A stretch of 64,000 nucleotides of DNA, from positions 1-64,000 of the forward strand of contig CAIQQH010000012.1 in NCBI GenBank assembly GCA_903873915.1. The letters are read 5' to 3'. A model generated the notes under the pieces. It did no database searches. It was not told the origin of the DNA and was given only the letters and a program-made list of their open reading frames with translations. Origin of the DNA: an uncultured Flavobacteriia bacterium. Lineage in GTDB: Bacteria; Bacteroidota; Bacteroidia; Flavobacteriales_D; Crocinitomicaceae. Numbering within the stretch: the stretch's first letter is position 1; every line of letters begins with the position of its first letter. The position numbers were made by a program, and so were the translations under genes. This document shows positions 1-6,540 of this stretch, in pieces.

Positions 1-60
1 ATCGAACTCCTCTTACGGAAATCTATCTCTTTAGTTACACAACCTTTCCTCAAAAATAAT

Positions 61-80
61 CCCGCTAACGTTCTAACGGG
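61..80 (-). other. Hairpin in a predicted 5' leader
   Basis: On the minus strand the arms CCCGTTAG and TTAGCGGG enclose an AACG loop. The stem has eight pairs, two of them G-U wobbles. It lies just downstream of the leftward promoter at 85-114, so it would be the first structure in a transcript running off the left edge. It is followed by a modest T-rich run, so a terminator for the leftward gene ending at 180 is the alternative. Positions 81-179 hold no gene. Confidence 0.35.
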
Positions 81-84
81 GGCA

Positions 85-114
85 CAAAGATACTCAGTCT
101 TTTCATTCTTACAA
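85..114 (-). promoter_or_regulatory. Leftward promoter, Bacteroidota type
   Basis: The minus strand carries TTG (112-114), 19 bases, then TATCTTTG (85-92). This fits the Bacteroidota pattern of a -33 TTG/TTTG and a -7 TAnnTTTG. It points off the left edge, so the gene it drives is not visible. Confidence 0.55.
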
Positions 115-179
115 GGGTTTTGAACAATCTTTTTTTAATAAAATTTAAAAGACCAAAAAACTCCAATAAAAGCGGCGAT

Positions 180-1061
180 TTATTTCAAATGTCCCTCTAA
201 AATTGCAAATAACTCTGGGTACCTTTTTTCGATTCTTCTTGGATTTTCACGGTAAGCCTCCATTAAAACGGCAAAAAACTCTTCCTCAGATGTGAGACCA
301 TACGCATTGAATTTGGATTGCTTCACCTTCCTTTTTAATTCACGCTCAACAAGCGCAGCCCAAATCAAACGTTCTTCTCCTTGAATAAAAGCAGGTATTC
401 CATCAACGGACTCGTCTGCCTTATCTAACATGTGAGCAAACTCATGGATTCCAACATTGGATGCATCAAGCAATAAAAATCCTCTCTTTAAAGAAGTCAA
501 AGACAAAACCATTGTATTGTCCATAAACCCTCCATGGTGTACTTTTCCCGCAATCACCCCTTTGTGATCTATCGTATTGTCCTCATTAAAATTATCAGGA
601 TACACCAATACTTCACTCAATTCTCCATAATTCCAATATGGCAAGCCCCAAAAAGAGATCACGGCAGAAGCCGCAACATATAAACAAGTTGATTTTTGAG
701 GCGCATCTTTAGCTACCTCGGTGATTGTTATTTCGGCTAAAAACAACCCAATACGGTCTTCAAAGATGATTTTATCGCGCGCGGATAGCTTCTTGTAAAA
801 TGAAATATGTTGATTCAACCAAAAGCGATCATTCAAGTTCAACATTATCCTTGCCTTGCGCTGCATTCGTTTAATTGTCTGAATTCTCCAGATCCACAAT
901 GCTGTCGAAATGGCCAAGATGACAACAATCCCTAAAACCTTCGCGGCAACCTTCATCTCTGTTGCCATAAGTGGTGGAACAGAGAACAATAAAACAAAGA
1001 AAACAAGCAGCCAAGCCGTAAATCTTGCCTTTCCTTCTAAAAAACTCAAATAACTCTTCAT
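180..1061 (-). CDS. MtfA-like zinc metallopeptidase (M90 family)
   Basis: The 293-residue product has two N-terminal membrane segments (about residues 14-32 and 38-58), then a cytosolic or surface-facing peptidase domain. HEFAH at 206-210 is the zinc-binding HExxH, followed by the MLDKADESVDGIP stretch typical of the MtfA/M90 family. A later EEEFF segment could supply the third ligand. In Enterobacteria MtfA interacts with the sugar regulator Mlc; whether that applies here is unknown. The membrane anchor is an addition relative to the soluble E. coli protein and is common in Bacteroidota homologues as I recall them. The ATG lies four bases after a TATTTTTG element, so the mRNA is probably leaderless. 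Confidence 0.85.
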   Translation of the reverse strand: MKSYLSFLEGKARFTAWLLVFFVLLFSVPPLMATEMKVAAKVLGIVVILAISTALWIWRIQTIKRMQRKARIMLNLNDRFWLNQHISFYKKLSARDKIIFEDRIGLFLAEITITEVAKDAPQKSTCLYVAASAVISFWGLPYWNYGELSEVLVYPDNFNEDNTIDHKGVIAGKVHHGGFMDNTMVLSLTSLKRGFLLLDASNVGIHEFAHMLDKADESVDGIPAFIQGEERLIWAALVERELKRKVKQSKFNAYGLTSEEEFFAVLMEAYRENPRRIEKRYPELFAILEGHLK

Positions 1062-1065
1062 GGTA

Positions 1066-1073
1066 CAAAAATA
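1066..1073 (-). promoter_or_regulatory. -7 element for the MtfA-like gene, predicted leaderless
   Basis: TATTTTTG on the minus strand is followed by TACC and then the ATG at 1061. No TTG is placed well at -33. The region upstream is the terminator hairpin of the preceding gene (1080-1097), so terminator and promoter overlap. Confidence 0.5.
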
Positions 1074-1079
1074 AAAAAA

Positions 1080-1097
1080 GGGGGCTTAATAGCCCCC
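1080..1097 (-). terminator. Rho-independent terminator of the 63-residue gene
   Basis: GGGGGCT and AGCCCCC form a perfect 7-bp stem around a four-base loop. On the minus strand it is followed by seven T residues. It sits 30 bases past the stop of the small gene at 1127-1318. Confidence 0.85.
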
Positions 1098-1126
1098 TAA
1101 CATATCTTATCTGGATAGTTCACCTA

Positions 1127-1318
1127 CTAATCTACCCATTTATCGTCGCGCATTTCGCCTCGAATCGTTACATCTTTTGTTCGTGCATAATCTTCTGCCG
1201 CCAAAATCATTTGTTCACGTGTATCTCTTCTCACCAAAATGGCACCACTACCTTGAGATTTTACTTCAATATAGAATCCGTTGCGTAAGCGTGCCGGTTT
1301 TGTTGCTGGTCTTCCCAT
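1127..1318 (-). CDS. Small basic conserved-type protein, unknown function
   Basis: Sixty-three residues beginning MGRPATKPARLRNGFYIEV. There is no signal peptide or membrane segment, and the N-terminus is basic. The composition (balanced charged residues, a predicted beta strand followed by a helix rich in A, E and D) looks like a real folded microprotein rather than a chance frame. It has its own strong terminator at 1080-1097, which supports expression. I do not recognise a named family. It may be a small DNA- or RNA-associated protein, but that is only a guess from charge. Confidence 0.7.
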   Translation of the reverse strand: MGRPATKPARLRNGFYIEVKSQGSGAILVRRDTREQMILAAEDYARTKDVTIRGEMRDDKWVD

Positions 1319-1345
1319 TAGTTTGTTCTTATTTAAAATGTTTCT

Positions 1346-1380
1346 AAATATAACACAAAACTTTGGATTTTGTTATATTT
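1346..1380. repeat. AT-rich inverted repeat
   Basis: AAATATAAC (1346-1354) and GTTATATTT (1372-1380) are perfect 9-bp inverted arms around 17 bases. It lies between the AlbA_2 gene (ends 1411) and the small gene starting at 1318, both leftward. It could be a weak terminator, an operator for the small gene, or both. The minus strand contains TATATTTA here (1345-1352), a possible -7 element. Confidence 0.35.
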
Positions 1381-1410
1381 TGTGAATTTTTAAGAAATAC
1401 TATCTGATAA

Positions 1411-2040
1411 TTACTCCCCTCTTAATCGGTAATAAATACCGTCATTTTCGAATATCATATCCACTAAATCCCAACAAATAAACAAGACCAACAAACGGTC
1501 AACTCTGCGCAATGGCAATGTTGATTCACGGTATAACTTACTTAAGGTTACTGGTTGAAATTGTCCAATGGACTTCAAAAGTTGCAACTCATCTTCACCA
1601 AAATGCTCTGGTCGCGCTGTTTTTCGTTTTTGCTCGATCCATACCCACTCCAAGATCTTGTTGACAGCTGTCGTTTTATCCTTAATGCGGATGTAAGGCT
1701 TCCATTTTCCGTCGTCATCTTTTGCCTTGTGTGGGCCATTTTCTGATTTTGCCACACTTACTTCCAGTACCAATCGAAAATCTTCTTTCCATATTTTAGA
1801 AGTGATCTTTAGTTCTGGCTGACAAAATATGGATGCTGCCCCTTCTAGCATGTGAAATTCTTCCTCAGGATTGCACCCTGCTATTTTCCGGTTATCCTTG
1901 ACACCAATAAGCAACCTTCCGCCTGATGTATTGGCAAAGGCACATAAGGTTCTTGCGATTTTTCGCTGATCATCGATGCGGAATTTGAAATCCTGATTCA
2001 CGTGTTCTCCCTGATCAATCAGATCCTGTAAGGTTTCCAT
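1411..2040 (-). CDS. AlbA_2 (Schlafen-like) domain protein with C-terminal winged helix
   Basis: The 209-residue product opens with LIDQGEHVNQDFKFRID, followed by the IARTLCAFANTSGGRLLIGVKD block. This is the hallmark of the AlbA_2 domain (also called AAA_4 or putative ATP-binding/divergent AAA), seen in Schlafens and many bacterial regulators. Residues from about 145 to the end look like a helix-turn-helix or winged-helix unit. Such proteins are often annotated as transcriptional regulators or ATP-binding proteins without proof. It is monocistronic by appearance, with a predicted leaderless start and unrelated neighbours. Nothing here ties it to defence. Confidence 0.75.
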   Translation of the reverse strand: METLQDLIDQGEHVNQDFKFRIDDQRKIARTLCAFANTSGGRLLIGVKDNRKIAGCNPEEEFHMLEGAASIFCQPELKITSKIWKEDFRLVLEVSVAKSENGPHKAKDDDGKWKPYIRIKDKTTAVNKILEWVWIEQKRKTARPEHFGEDELQLLKSIGQFQPVTLSKLYRESTLPLRRVDRLLVLFICWDLVDMIFENDGIYYRLRGE

Positions 2041-2044
2041 GCCG

Positions 2045-2077
2045 TAAAAATAGTGCGAAAACGATTGGGAATTTCAA
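2045..2077 (-). promoter_or_regulatory. Promoter of the AlbA_2 gene, predicted leaderless
   Basis: Minus strand: TTG (2075-2077), 22 bases, TATTTTTA (2045-2052), CGGC, then the ATG at 2040. The last base of the -7 element is A rather than G. Confidence 0.45.
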
Positions 2078-2081
2078 TTCT

Positions 2082-2807
2082 TTACGAATTCCAAATCTCA
2101 AAAGCGCGCAAGGCCTGGTGACGAAGCATAGATTCACCATTTAATATGGTCGCGCCCGCCTTTTCTGATCTATTCAAGAATACAGTTTTTGGAGGATTGT
2201 ACACCAAATCAATGATCAAATGGTCTGCTGTCAAATGCATGAATGGGATTTCGATGCACTCATCAACATTCGGAAAGGTGCCAAGTGGCGTACAATTGAC
2301 AATGACTTTGCAGGCATTGAGCATGTGCTCATTGATTTCTGAGTAGGAAAATTGATTTCGTCCCTTTGGATTTCTTGAACAAAAAATCACATCAATTCCC
2401 AATGAACGAAAGACATGTGCTACCGCTTTTGCAGCTCCTCCAGTTCCTAGAATCAGCGCACGTTCATGGTGAAAAGTAAGAAATGGTTTGATTGATTGAT
2501 GAAATCCGAAGGCATCTGTGTTGTGCCCTACCTTTTGTCCATCTTTAAACTGAACAACATTTACAGCGCCAATGGCTTTGGCCTCGTCGGAAATTGAATC
2601 TAAAAATGGGATGATTTCCTCCTTGTAAGGAATGGTTACTGTCAATCCACTCAAATGCTGCGCAAACACCTCATCAATGCTATCAATCGTGGCAATCTCG
2701 TAATTGTCAAAACGCGCATCGAAGTTGTTTTTTTGAAAATAATCTTCAAAAAAAGGCTTTGAAAAGGAATAATTTAGTGTTTTACCAAGCAATCCGTATT
2801 TACGCAT
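2082..2807 (-). CDS. aroE: Shikimate dehydrogenase
   Basis: This 241-residue enzyme reduces 3-dehydroshikimate to shikimate with NADPH in aromatic amino acid synthesis. Visible motifs are the N-terminal GLLGKTLNYSFSKPFFE substrate loop, TVTIPYKE with the catalytic lysine, NTDAFGF, the nucleotide-binding LGTGGAAKAVAHVF, NCTPLGTFP, and the C-terminal GESMLRHQALRAFEIW helix. The length is slightly short for the family (about 245-290), which is normal in Bacteroidota. It is the last gene of a leftward operon and overlaps the DedA gene by 8 bp, so the two are probably translationally coupled. Confidence 0.95.
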   Translation of the reverse strand: MRKYGLLGKTLNYSFSKPFFEDYFQKNNFDARFDNYEIATIDSIDEVFAQHLSGLTVTIPYKEEIIPFLDSISDEAKAIGAVNVVQFKDGQKVGHNTDAFGFHQSIKPFLTFHHERALILGTGGAAKAVAHVFRSLGIDVIFCSRNPKGRNQFSYSEINEHMLNACKVIVNCTPLGTFPNVDECIEIPFMHLTADHLIIDLVYNPPKTVFLNRSEKAGATILNGESMLRHQALRAFEIWNS

Positions 2808-3438
2808 TCTTGGAAGACATTTTTGATTTCACGAAACTAATCAGCATTGGCAGAACGGATAGAAGCACAATGCCCAATACAACTTTGGAATTGTTCTCTT
2901 TCACCCACGTGATTTCACCCAAGAAATAGCCAACTAAGGTCATTGAACAGATCCATAAAACACCACCCATGATATCGAACAATAAGAATTTTCTGTAATT
3001 CATCTTGCCAACTCCGGCTGCAAAAGGAGTAAATGTGCGCACGATAGGAACAAATCGCGCCATGATGATGGCAAAAACGCCCCGTTTATCGAAAAATTCT
3101 TCCGTTTTCTTTAGGTAGCTTTCTTTGACCAGCTGACGACCGCGAATTTTCCACTCGAACACACCCAAACCAATGCGTCGACCAATCCAATAGTTGACAT
3201 TATCTCCTAAAATAGCTGCTATACTTAGGAAGAATAAGATGTAACTCAATTCCAAGTTCCCGAACTTCGCATACATTCCCGCCATAAAGAGAAGGGAATC
3301 TCCTGGTAAAAATGGCATAATAACCAAACCTGTCTCGATGAAAATCACCAAAAACAACACGATATAAATGGAATCGCTGTAATGATTTACGATCCATTCA
3401 AAATCTAAATCAAACAGGTGTTTAAATAACTCTATCAT
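2800..3438 (-). CDS. DedA/SNARE-associated family membrane protein
   Basis: A 212-residue polytopic inner-membrane protein of the DedA (VTT domain) family. The core ETGLVIMPFLPGDSLLFMAGMYA, the ILGDNVNYWIGRRIG block and the ARFVPIVRTFTPFAAGVGKM motif are the family signatures. Hydrophobic stretches occur around residues 25-45, 55-80, 145-170 and 180-200. Members are lipid transporters or scramblases (undecaprenyl-phosphate or phosphatidylethanolamine recycling) and affect membrane potential and drug tolerance. It starts one base after the rhodanese stop codon and overlaps aroE by 8 bp, so it is mid-operon. Confidence 0.9.
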   Translation of the reverse strand: MIELFKHLFDLDFEWIVNHYSDSIYIVLFLVIFIETGLVIMPFLPGDSLLFMAGMYAKFGNLELSYILFFLSIAAILGDNVNYWIGRRIGLGVFEWKIRGRQLVKESYLKKTEEFFDKRGVFAIIMARFVPIVRTFTPFAAGVGKMNYRKFLLFDIMGGVLWICSMTLVGYFLGEITWVKENNSKVVLGIVLLSVLPMLISFVKSKMSSKNA

Positions 3439-3439
3439 G

Positions 3440-3757
3440 TTAGTCTAGTTCTAATGTTTGATCAACCTGGTCTTTCCATGCCAAAATTCCACCTTCAAGA
3501 ATCCAGATGTTGTTCAACTCAAAATCTGTGGTCAGCAAATTGGCCATGGCCTCCGCACGTTTTCCTGAACGACACATGATCACCACATTTCTAGTTGAAG
3601 GCAGTTCTGCTAATCGATCACACAATTCTCCCATGGGGATGTGCATCGATCCAATGTTGCACGCCGCATATTCATAGGGTTCGCGAATATCGATGATTTG
3701 ATAGTTTTCCCCTCGGTGCAAAGCTTCATTCAATTCTAACGCAGAAATGATTCTCAT
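3440..3757 (-). CDS. Rhodanese-like domain protein
   Basis: A 105-residue single-domain rhodanese. It begins with the ISALELNEALHRGENYQIIDIREPYEY pattern and carries the active-site loop CRSGKRA with the catalytic cysteine near residue 81. Single-domain rhodaneses carry sulfur as a persulfide for thiolation or thiosulfate metabolism. There is no signal peptide, so it is cytosolic. The gap to the DUF4442 gene upstream is 39 bases and DedA follows at once. The partner of its sulfur transfer is not evident from the operon. Confidence 0.9.
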   Translation of the reverse strand: MRIISALELNEALHRGENYQIIDIREPYEYAACNIGSMHIPMGELCDRLAELPSTRNVVIMCRSGKRAEAMANLLTTDFELNNIWILEGGILAWKDQVDQTLELD

Positions 3758-3796
3758 CGTTGATTTTTTCGTAAAAATAGTAAAATCTCGTGAAGT

Positions 3797-4291
3797 CTAT
3801 GGTTGTTGATTCTGAGCGGATGATTTCATCTTGATTGAAATTTCTATCTTGAAATGTGCGACAAGCTCACCCTTGATATCCCTAGCTGAGACTTCCACCA
3901 TTCGGTTCAATCGTTCCCCTGTGTCTCGACTTTCTTCAATCATTTCTCGGATAATAACACCACCCTTCGACTCAAAAAACACATCACCATCGGCACGTTT
4001 CAAAAATTCAGCCTGCATGCTTTTAAAGGACATGGACATTTCTTTTCCTCCCGTAAAGTAAACGGAATGAATTGCTCCTGCTAGGTCTGCACCCACTGCC
4101 AAAGCCCCAAAATACATGGAGCCGAGATGATTTCGCGTTCGTCTGCGCAACCGAATTCTAATTTTAACCTTCTGATCATCCATTTCCATGATGCGCGGTC
4201 GGACAAACCCAATCATAGGAATTTTCAGTCGCCCGAGAAGTAAAAGGAGCCACTGCATGCGACGCAGCGTTGGAGGGGAACTATTCGGCAT
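3797..4291 (-). CDS. DUF4442 hotdog-fold (thioesterase-like) protein
   Basis: A 164-residue protein of the DUF4442 family, whose hotdog fold is shared with acyl-CoA thioesterases. Visible features are MVKIRIRLRRRTRNHLGSMYFGALAVGADLAG, where the N-H-x-G-S-x-Y-x-G-A-L region corresponds to the active-site helix, and the later basic/acidic strands. The substrate is unknown. I chose ATG 4291 over GTG 4300; both overlap the end of the nitronate monooxygenase gene. It is second in the operon, next to an enzyme that uses small carbon-nitro compounds, which gives no clear functional hint. Confidence 0.75.
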   Translation of the reverse strand: MPNSSPPTLRRMQWLLLLLGRLKIPMIGFVRPRIMEMDDQKVKIRIRLRRRTRNHLGSMYFGALAVGADLAGAIHSVYFTGGKEMSMSFKSMQAEFLKRADGDVFFESKGGVIIREMIEESRDTGERLNRMVEVSARDIKGELVAHFKIEISIKMKSSAQNQQP

Positions 4292-5252
4292 TGTATTCAC
4301 GTTTCAACTGTTCAACGATAGCTTGAATCTTTCGAATAGAGGTCACATGTTCAATCGATGGCCCGGCACACCACACCGTTTTATAGGTTGAACTGAATGC
4401 GGCCTTTTGCAAACTTTTCATTCCTCGAACAAAGACCAAGGCTTTCACCCATTTCTTCAAACGCTTGTTTCTATTCAACAAACGCTCAAACCAATTTTGT
4501 CTTGTCCCTACTTTCTGAACATAGGGGGTATTGATGACCGTACAAGGTGTACCTGACAGTTTTGTAGTCATCACGATGTCCTTTGCGCCATAGTTTACGC
4601 ATGCTGCTTTGTATTCCTTTGAAACAGGGGCTTCCTCGGATGCGATGAAAATGCTCCCCATGGAAACTCCCGCCGCACCCAAATCCATCATAGACCGAAT
4701 TTCTTGACCTGATCCTACTCCACCTGCAGAAATCACAGGAATGGAACACGCGGAAGTCAAAGCTGGAATTAATTCTTGGTAGGAAATAGAACCCGCATGT
4801 CCACCGGCCTCTTTGTTTACAGCAATCAAAGCATCCGCACCCAAGGCTTCAACTTTAATGGCCAATTTTACATCTACCACATCACAAAACACCTTCACAC
4901 CCTGCTGATGTGCCAAGCGAATAGTTTCCTCCGGTGAACCTAAGGACGTAATGATGAAGTCGACTTTTTCTTCGAGACAAACGGTGAGTTGATCTTTGAA
5001 GTAAAAATTGGATTTGTTGACGATTAGATTGATTCCAAAAGGACCTGAGACTTGCGCACGAATAGAACGAATCGCAGCTCGAAGTTCATCTGTTGACTTA
5101 TAGTTGAGTGCTGGAATCGCTCCCGTAATGCCAGAACGGATTGCTTCTACAATCATTTTTTCATCTGAAACCAAGAACATCGGTGCCATGATCACTGGAA
5201 AATCAATTCCCAACATGGAACACAAATCAAGCGATGACGCATTTTCCTTCAT
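4281..5252 (-). CDS. Nitronate monooxygenase family flavoprotein (paralogue 1)
   Basis: A 323-residue FMN-dependent TIM-barrel enzyme of the 2-nitropropane dioxygenase/nitronate monooxygenase family. Motifs are DFPVIMAPMFLVSDE near the N-terminus, GADALIAVNKEAGGHAG with the catalytic-loop AGGH, and PVISAGGVGSGQEI followed by GAAGVSMGSIFIASEEA for FMN phosphate binding. The family oxidises alkyl nitronates, and some members are enoyl-ACP reductase (FabK)-like. It is first in the leftward operon and divergent from menA. The ATG directly follows a TACCTTTA-N4 sequence. A second member lies at 24779-25732. Confidence 0.85.
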   Translation of the reverse strand: MKENASSLDLCSMLGIDFPVIMAPMFLVSDEKMIVEAIRSGITGAIPALNYKSTDELRAAIRSIRAQVSGPFGINLIVNKSNFYFKDQLTVCLEEKVDFIITSLGSPEETIRLAHQQGVKVFCDVVDVKLAIKVEALGADALIAVNKEAGGHAGSISYQELIPALTSACSIPVISAGGVGSGQEIRSMMDLGAAGVSMGSIFIASEEAPVSKEYKAACVNYGAKDIVMTTKLSGTPCTVINTPYVQKVGTRQNWFERLLNRNKRLKKWVKALVFVRGMKSLQKAAFSSTYKTVWCAGPSIEHVTSIRKIQAIVEQLKREYNAE

Positions 5253-5256
5253 TCTT

Positions 5257-5290
5257 TAAAGGTATGAAAATTCAATTTGCCTGCATTCAA
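5257..5290 (-). promoter_or_regulatory. Promoter of the NMO-DUF4442-rhodanese-DedA-aroE operon
   Basis: Minus strand: TTG (5288-5290), 23 bases, TACCTTTA (5257-5264), AAGA, then the ATG at 5252. The transcript is predicted to be leaderless. It is back-to-back with the menA promoter. Confidence 0.5.
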
Positions 5291-5301
5291 TCAATTGATG
5301 T

Positions 5302-5337
5302 TTTGACGATGTGAATTGCAAACAAACAATACCTTTG
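5302..5337 (+). promoter_or_regulatory. menA promoter, predicted leaderless
   Basis: TTTG (5302-5305), a somewhat long 24-base spacer, TACCTTTG (5330-5337), TGGC, then the ATG at 5342. Transcription would start at or next to the A of the start codon. Confidence 0.5.
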
Positions 5338-5341
5338 TGGC

Positions 5342-6241
5342 ATGACTAAAAAACAAGCTTGGATTCATGCATTGCGCTTGCGGACCTTGCCCCTTTCCAT
5401 TTCGGGGATTATTCTTGGCTCTGCCTTAGCTTTCTACAAAGGTTTTGAAAATTATGTTGTGCTTGGATTCGCATTACTGACCACGCTTTTGTTTCAAATT
5501 TTATCGAATCTAGCCAATGATTTGGGGGACAGTATAAAAGGCACGGACAACGCACAGCGTGTAGGTCCGACAAGGGCGGTACAATCTGGGGTGATCTCTC
5601 CTAAAGAGATGAAAAACGCAGTGATACTTACTTCAGTGCTAAGTTTCATTTCTGCTGGAGTTCTTATTTATTTTGGCACCAAAGAGATGCCTCAAGCGAC
5701 AATTTTCTTTTACATCTTCCTGGCCATTGCTTGTGTTGCCGCTGCCATCCTTTATACCGTGGGAAAAAAGGCCTATGGCTACAACGGCTTGGGTGATTTG
5801 ATGGTGTTTCTATTTTTTGGCGTAGTGAGTGTCATGGGCGTTTATCCGCTTTATGCGAAAGCAATCGATTGGACCATCCTCATGCCTGCAAGTACCATCG
5901 GCTTATTGAGCACAGCCGTTCTGAATTTGAACAACATGCGCGACCGTGTCAATGATGCCAAATCTGGCAAACGCACCTTGGTTGTGATGATGGGTGGTGA
6001 TTTGGCTAAAATCTACCACGCATTCCTGATCCTAATTGCTTTAGGACTTCACCTCTATTTCATCAGTGAATTGCACCATGAGATGGCATTCATCGGGCTG
6101 CTACCCGGAGTTGTATTGGCGCTCCATGTGCGCAAAGTCATGCAAACAAAGAATCCCAGAGATTTTGACCCGGAATTGAAAAAGGTGGCACTCTCTACTT
6201 TTGCCTTGGCACTGCTGACGGCGATTGGATTGCTTGTGTAG
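5342..6241 (+). CDS. menA: 1,4-dihydroxy-2-naphthoate polyprenyltransferase
   Basis: A 299-residue UbiA-family membrane prenyltransferase that attaches the isoprenoid tail in menaquinone synthesis. The first Asp-rich motif is NLANDLGDSIKGTDN (about residues 59-73), followed by RVGPTRAVQSG. The second is NNMRDRVNDAKSGKRTL (about 198-214). Eight or nine hydrophobic helices are visible. MenA, rather than another UbiA member, fits the downstream menC and the family's GPTRAVQSG signature. The stop codon abuts the mosaic repeat at 6241. Confidence 0.92.
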   Translation: MTKKQAWIHALRLRTLPLSISGIILGSALAFYKGFENYVVLGFALLTTLLFQILSNLANDLGDSIKGTDNAQRVGPTRAVQSGVISPKEMKNAVILTSVLSFISAGVLIYFGTKEMPQATIFFYIFLAIACVAAAILYTVGKKAYGYNGLGDLMVFLFFGVVSVMGVYPLYAKAIDWTILMPASTIGLLSTAVLNLNNMRDRVNDAKSGKRTLVVMMGGDLAKIYHAFLILIALGLHLYFISELHHEMAFIGLLPGVVLALHVRKVMQTKNPRDFDPELKKVALSTFALALLTAIGLLV

Positions 6242-6370
6242 ATTTGATCCCTACGGGAATTTGACACTGCGTGATTTGTTGCTGCGCAATTTGATGCTTC
6301 GCAATTCAGAATTTGTCGCTGCGCGATTCAGAATTTGATCCCTGCGGGAATTTGACACTACGTGATTTGG
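6241..6370 (+). repeat. Mosaic repeat R1, hairpin-word section
   Basis: This stretch is a chain of about 15-17-bp words, each TTTGnT or TTTGnC plus a tiny hairpin plus AA or GA. The hairpin cores differ but pair: CCC-TGC-GGG, CAC-TGC-GTG, GC-TGC-GC, GC-TTC-GC. Two near-identical 38-40-bp copies lie at 6241-6278 and 6331-6370. Related words appear inverted at 17083-17133 and in the 36.5-36.7 kb gap. Confidence 0.8.
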
Positions 6371-6417
6371 AAATTGGTTAGTTTTACATTCAAAAAGTCT
6401 TTTGTTGTTTAGACACA

Positions 6418-6494
6418 GTAATTCGTAACTCGTAACTCGTAATTCGTAATTCGTAACTCGTAATTCGTAACTCGTAATTCGTAACTCGTAACTC
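6418..6494 (+). repeat. Mosaic repeat R1, GTAAYTC heptad array
   Basis: Eleven consecutive perfect 7-bp units, each GTAATTC or GTAACTC, without a gap. The inverted form (GAGTTAC) recurs as a short, broken run at 47141-47173. Confidence 0.95.
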
Positions 6495-6537
6495 GTCATT
6501 TTTAATTCTTAATTCTTAATTTTCCACTCTTAATTCC
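6495..6537 (+). repeat. Mosaic repeat R1, TTAATTC heptad section
   Basis: A run of TTTTTAA/TTCTTAA/CTCTTAA 7-bp words ends a few bases before the menC start codon, so the mRNA leader of menC, if transcribed from menA, is made of repeat. Similar runs occur at 14908-14945 and 17131-17168. Confidence 0.85.
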
Positions 6538-6540
6538 AAC

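Noticed and set aside
1411-2040. AlbA_2 (Schlafen-like) gene as part of a defence system
   Set aside because: It stands alone between housekeeping genes; no nuclease, toxin, mobile element or other defence gene is adjacent.
6418-6494. The GTAAYTC array as a CRISPR
   Set aside because: The units are contiguous 7-mers with no spacers, and no cas gene is near.
6251-6499. A minus-strand reading frame with repeated SYELR/TNYELR peptides
   Set aside because: It is the translation of the 7-bp repeat and hairpin words, has no start signal, and has no sign of selection on the protein.
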